Below are positions 61,648 to 64,000 of a DNA stretch of 64,000 nt, piece after piece. The notes under the pieces are model-generated. The model made no database searches and had not been told where the DNA came from. It was given only the letters and a program-made list of their open reading frames with translations. The position numbers and the translations under genes were made by a program. Position 1 is the first letter of the stretch, and each line of letters opens with the position of its first letter. The stretch is from contig CAJUEX010000002.1 of assembly GCA_910585715.1 (NCBI GenBank), positions 1-64,000 on the forward strand. Reading direction: 5' to 3'. Source of the stretch: an uncultured Lachnospiraceae bacterium (lineage in GTDB: Bacteria > Bacillota > Clostridia > Lachnospirales > Lachnospiraceae).

Positions 61648-61785
61648 GTCTTTTCTCCTAATATAAAAAATGTACCTAATATATAATAAACTAAAAAAAA
61701 TAAAAATTCAAATGCTTCTGTTTTTTAAAAGGAAAATAAGAAAGTTTCAAACAGTTTACATAGTTTTTATGATATGTTATAAAAA

Positions 61786-62035
61786 TGTGTATAACTTTTT
61801 TCATTGAATACACATAATGCACAAGCTTATATTGTGGATTTTTCTTTGTTATAATCACTAATTAAACAGTTTTTAATATATTTATCCACAAGATGTACAC
61901 AATTTGTGGATAGAATTATGTAAAGTTAAAAAAATCCAATTAAAAAGTTCATATCTACATATAGTGTATTGTTTTTTATTTGTACAACAACATATTGATT
62001 AAAAATTTAAAAAAAAATTTTTATTCTTTCTTTCT
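61786..62035. other. Replication origin (oriC) with DnaA boxes and an A+T-rich unwinding region
   Basis: The 493-base gap 61648-62140 between dnaA and rpmH holds the boxes TTATCCACA (61882-61890, perfect), TGTGGATAG (61905-61913, inverted, one mismatch), TGTGTATAA (61786-61794, inverted) and a weaker TGTGGATTT (61833-61841). An A/T-only stretch at 62000-62020 could be the unwinding element. Position and sites agree with oriC; together with the boxes downstream of dnaA it would be bipartite. Confidence 0.85.
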
Positions 62036-62067
62036 TTTTATTTTATGGAAAAATCCCTTTATTTTAC

Positions 62068-62096
62068 TTGACTTGGCAGATTCAATCTTATATAAT
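62068..62096 (+). promoter_or_regulatory. Promoter of the rpmH operon
   Basis: TTGACT and TATAAT with a 17-base spacer, 45 bases before the rpmH start. Near-consensus vegetative promoter. Confidence 0.85.
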
Positions 62097-62140
62097 TGTA
62101 ACGATATTTTCCCACATAAGCAAAGGAGGTGTATCCATCT

Positions 62141-62275
62141 ATGAAAATGACATTTCAGCCAAAAAAGAGAAAAAGATCAAAGGTTCACGGATTTAGAGCA
62201 AGAATGAGTACTCCGGGCGGAAGAAAAGTATTAGCAGCAAGACGTGCAAAAGGAAGAAAGAGATTATCAGCATAA
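62141..62275 (+). CDS. rpmH: 50S ribosomal protein L34, 44 aa
   Basis: Small, very basic ribosomal protein: it starts MKMTFQPKKRKRSKVHGF and ends GRKRLSA, with Arg and Lys making a large part of its residues. AAAGGAGGT gives a strong ribosome site 10 bases upstream. It is first in the rpmH-rnpA-yidD-yidC operon. Confidence 0.97.
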   Translation: MKMTFQPKKRKRSKVHGFRARMSTPGGRKVLAARRAKGRKRLSA

Positions 62276-62320
62276 GCCGCAGTCATGTGGCTTATTTTTC
62301 TCTTGTAGAGGATTTCAGTT

Positions 62321-62659
62321 ATGATATTTACCGAATCCTTAAGGAAAAACCAGGATTTCAGGTTAGTTTATAAAAAAGGCAGGTCCTATGCCAATAAATA
62401 TCTAGTAATGTATGTGATGGAAAATACCGGTGAAAAAAACTATCTTGGAATATCTGTTAGTAAAAAAGTGGGTAACAGTGTAGTAAGGCACAGAGTAAAA
62501 AGACTTATCCACGAAAGTTACAGACTACAGGAAAATATGTTTAATAGTGGTTTAAATATAGTAGTCATTGCCAGAAACAGCGCAGCTTATTTTACTTATA
62601 AGGAAGCGGAAAGCGCATTATTACATCTTTCAAGGCTTCATGGCATTATAAGACCATGA
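62321..62659 (+). CDS. rnpA: Ribonuclease P protein component, 112 aa
   Basis: Protein subunit that helps the RNase P RNA trim tRNA 5' ends. It shows the family pattern SLRKNQDFRLVYKKGRSYAN and the RNA-binding basic motif VGNSVVRHRVKRLIHESYRL near residue 50. The start MIFTESL is consistent with the family. It is 45 bases after rpmH. Confidence 0.96.
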   Translation: MIFTESLRKNQDFRLVYKKGRSYANKYLVMYVMENTGEKNYLGISVSKKVGNSVVRHRVKRLIHESYRLQENMFNSGLNIVVIARNSAAYFTYKEAESALLHLSRLHGIIRP

Positions 62660-62678
62660 AGAAATATTGAACATTAAT

Positions 62679-62888
62679 ATGAAGAAAATATTCATTGGTT
62701 TAATTAAATTTTATAGAAAGTATTTATCTCCGTTAAAAAGCACAAAATGTCCTTATATTCCTACCTGTTCTCAATACGGGCTGGAAGCTATTGAAAAATA
62801 TGGGGCATTAAAAGGAGGCTTATTAACTGCATGGAGAATATTAAGATGTAATCCCTTTTCAAAAGGCGGGTATGATCCTGTACCTTAA
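62679..62888 (+). CDS. yidD: Membrane protein insertion efficiency factor YidD, 69 aa
   Basis: Small membrane-associated helper of YidC. It starts MKKIFIGLIKFYRKYLSPLKS and holds the conserved Cys and Pro pattern CPYIPTCSQYGLEAIEKYG and WRILRCNPFSKGGYDPVP. I chose the ATG at 62679; an in-frame TTG at 62667 gives 4 more residues, and neither has a strong ribosome site. It follows rnpA by 19 bases. Confidence 0.92.
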   Translation: MKKIFIGLIKFYRKYLSPLKSTKCPYIPTCSQYGLEAIEKYGALKGGLLTAWRILRCNPFSKGGYDPVP

Positions 62889-62905
62889 AACCGGAGGAAA
62901 TAAAA

Positions 62906-64000
62906 TTGACAGAAATGATATTAACAAAAAACGGCGGTATTCTTTCCCCTATTTATTATATACTGGGAATGTTAATGAATGGGATTTTTACCGTTCTTGA
63001 CAAAATAGGAATACCGAGTGTAGGTTTATCTATTATACTTTTTACACTTATTATTTATTTGTGCTTATTGCCGCTGACAATTAAGCAGCAAAAGTTTTCA
63101 AAACTTTCTTCAAAGATGAATCCTGAGCTTCAGGCAGTTGCCAAGAAATATCAAGGCAAAAGAGATAATGATTCCATGATGAAAATGAATGAGGAAACAA
63201 GGGCTGTTTATGAAAAGTACGGGGTATCCCAGACGGGAAGCTGCTTACCCTTGCTCATACAGTTTCCGATTATGTGGTGTCTTTATCGTATTATTTCTAA
63301 CATGCCTGCATATGTTCCCCATATTAAGGATGTTTTTACAGATTTAGTAACCAAGCTTTCCAATATGAGCGGAAGTGCCGAATTTTTAAAGACTTTTTCC
63401 CAGGCAAATATTTATTCCAAGCAATTTAAAAGCGATCAGTTTATTGCCGGAAGCGAATATATGAAGAATACCTTTATTGATGTTTTAAATAAAGCATCTT
63501 CTGCTGAATGGATGTCATTAAAGGAAAAATTCAGCAGCTTGTCTGCCGAAATATCCACTACATTTGACACATTAAGCGAATATAATAATTTTCTTGGTAT
63601 TAATATTGCAAATGCGCCCGGTTTTATTATGAAAGAAGGTATTTCATCAGGAAATAAAATGCTGGTTATAGGGGCAATTATGATTCCTGTGCTGGCAGCT
63701 TTGACGCAATGGATTAATACGAAGTTAATGCCTCAGCCGGAGCCGGATAAAAACGGAGAACAAAATACTATGATGGCTTCTTTAAAAATGATGAATGTTA
63801 CCATGCCTATTTTTTCTGCATTTATGTGTTTTTCACTTCCTGCAGGTATGGGACTTTACTGGATATCAGGTTCTGTAATAAGAAGTATTCAGCAGATTGC
63901 CATCAATAAACATATCGATAAAATGGATATTGATGAAATGGTTAAGAAAAATCTGGAAAAGGCGGAAGGAAAACAAAAAATTTACAGTAATAATTCAGGA
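62906..64000 (+). CDS. yidC: Membrane protein insertase YidC/OxaA (partial), at least 365 aa
   Basis: Inserts and folds membrane proteins. The reading frame stays open to the window end and is incomplete at its C-terminus. It begins with a TTG codon 8 bases after GGAGG (reading MTEMILTKNGG) and shows the insertase segment LPLTIKQQKFSKLSSKM near residue 56, the hydrophobic helices LIQFPIMWCLYRIISNM, and the late pair VTMPIFSAFMCFSLPAGMGLYW (in outline) near residue 315. The large outside loop between the helices is long for a Gram-positive YidC (about residues 125-245). Confidence 0.93.
   Translation, partial: MTEMILTKNGGILSPIYYILGMLMNGIFTVLDKIGIPSVGLSIILFTLIIYLCLLPLTIKQQKFSKLSSKMNPELQAVAKKYQGKRDNDSMMKMNEETRAVYEKYGVSQTGSCLPLLIQFPIMWCLYRIISNMPAYVPHIKDVFTDLVTKLSNMSGSAEFLKTFSQANIYSKQFKSDQFIAGSEYMKNTFIDVLNKASSAEWMSLKEKFSSLSAEISTTFDTLSEYNNFLGINIANAPGFIMKEGISSGNKMLVIGAIMIPVLAALTQWINTKLMPQPEPDKNGEQNTMMASLKMMNVTMPIFSAFMCFSLPAGMGLYWISGSVIRSIQQIAINKHIDKMDIDEMVKKNLEKAEGKQKIYSNNSG

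Overview
The window comes from a low-GC, Gram-positive anaerobe. I infer a Clostridia member, most likely Lachnospiraceae. It carries the chromosomal origin with the classic Firmicutes order: gyrA-gyrB-recF-rlbA-dnaN-dnaA leftward, then oriC, then rpmH-rnpA-yidD-yidC rightward. Other support comes from GHKL/LytTR two-component pairs, a sigma/DUF4179 anti-sigma pair, a feoA-feoA-feoB-Fur operon and many Gram-positive ABC/two-component sets. I saw no rRNA, tRNA, prophage, intact insertion sequence or CRISPR array.

Layout: 0.2-3.2 kb holds a type II restriction-modification module (PD-(D/E)XK-like nuclease and cytosine-5 methyltransferase) set in front of a small acidic protein of unknown function. 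3.3-6.3 kb is a compact XRE regulator/PLDc_N/ABC operon. 6.6-15.8 kb carries a Bax-inhibitor-1 protein, adenosylhomocysteinase, a large TPR-GGDEF protein, a 2-hydroxyacid dehydrogenase and an ECF-type sigma/anti-sigma pair. 15.9-23.1 kb is a five-gene operon: solute-binding lipoprotein with an extra propeller-like domain, two sugar-type permeases, an HlyD-like adaptor and a MacB-like membrane protein, with no ATPase gene. 23.9-35.5 kb is dense in signalling: an AgrC/AgrA-like pair, an OmpR regulator/ABC/kinase immunity-type operon, a hybrid kinase with an HD-GYP response regulator, and another OmpR pair. 35.7-41.4 kb has an epimerase and then a possible bacteriocin locus: an orphan LytTR regulator, a secreted strongly cationic protein and a two-permease MacB-type ABC transporter. 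41.7-51.5 kb has pgi, a C39-like protein, a TSCPD protein, MurG, a BlaI-type repressor, the feo operon and a ClC channel. 51.6-64 kb is the replication-origin region, plus a hemerythrin/CheX-like/REC protein that follows gyrA.

Two things stand out. First, a dispersed family of long intergenic palindromes (19.4, 23.2, 35.5 and 46.2 kb, with remnants near 41.6 and 47.1 kb). Each copy has a conserved core of about 75-100 bp inside arms of 34-77 bp that are nearly or fully self-complementary but largely different between loci. They fit precisely between genes. I do not recognise this family. Second, the gene for the cationic secreted protein has, just upstream of its promoter, two 9-bp direct repeats separated by exactly 12 bp, the spacing used by LytTR regulators. 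A LytTR regulator gene lies immediately upstream. This supports a regulated secreted-peptide/ABC system.

The neighbouring genes suggest how the parts work together. The feo operon carries its own Fur-family regulator and a Fur-like box. The origin has DnaA boxes on both sides of dnaA. The signalling region pairs regulators directly with the transporters they probably control. All functional names rest on motifs read from the translated sequence; no database search was run.
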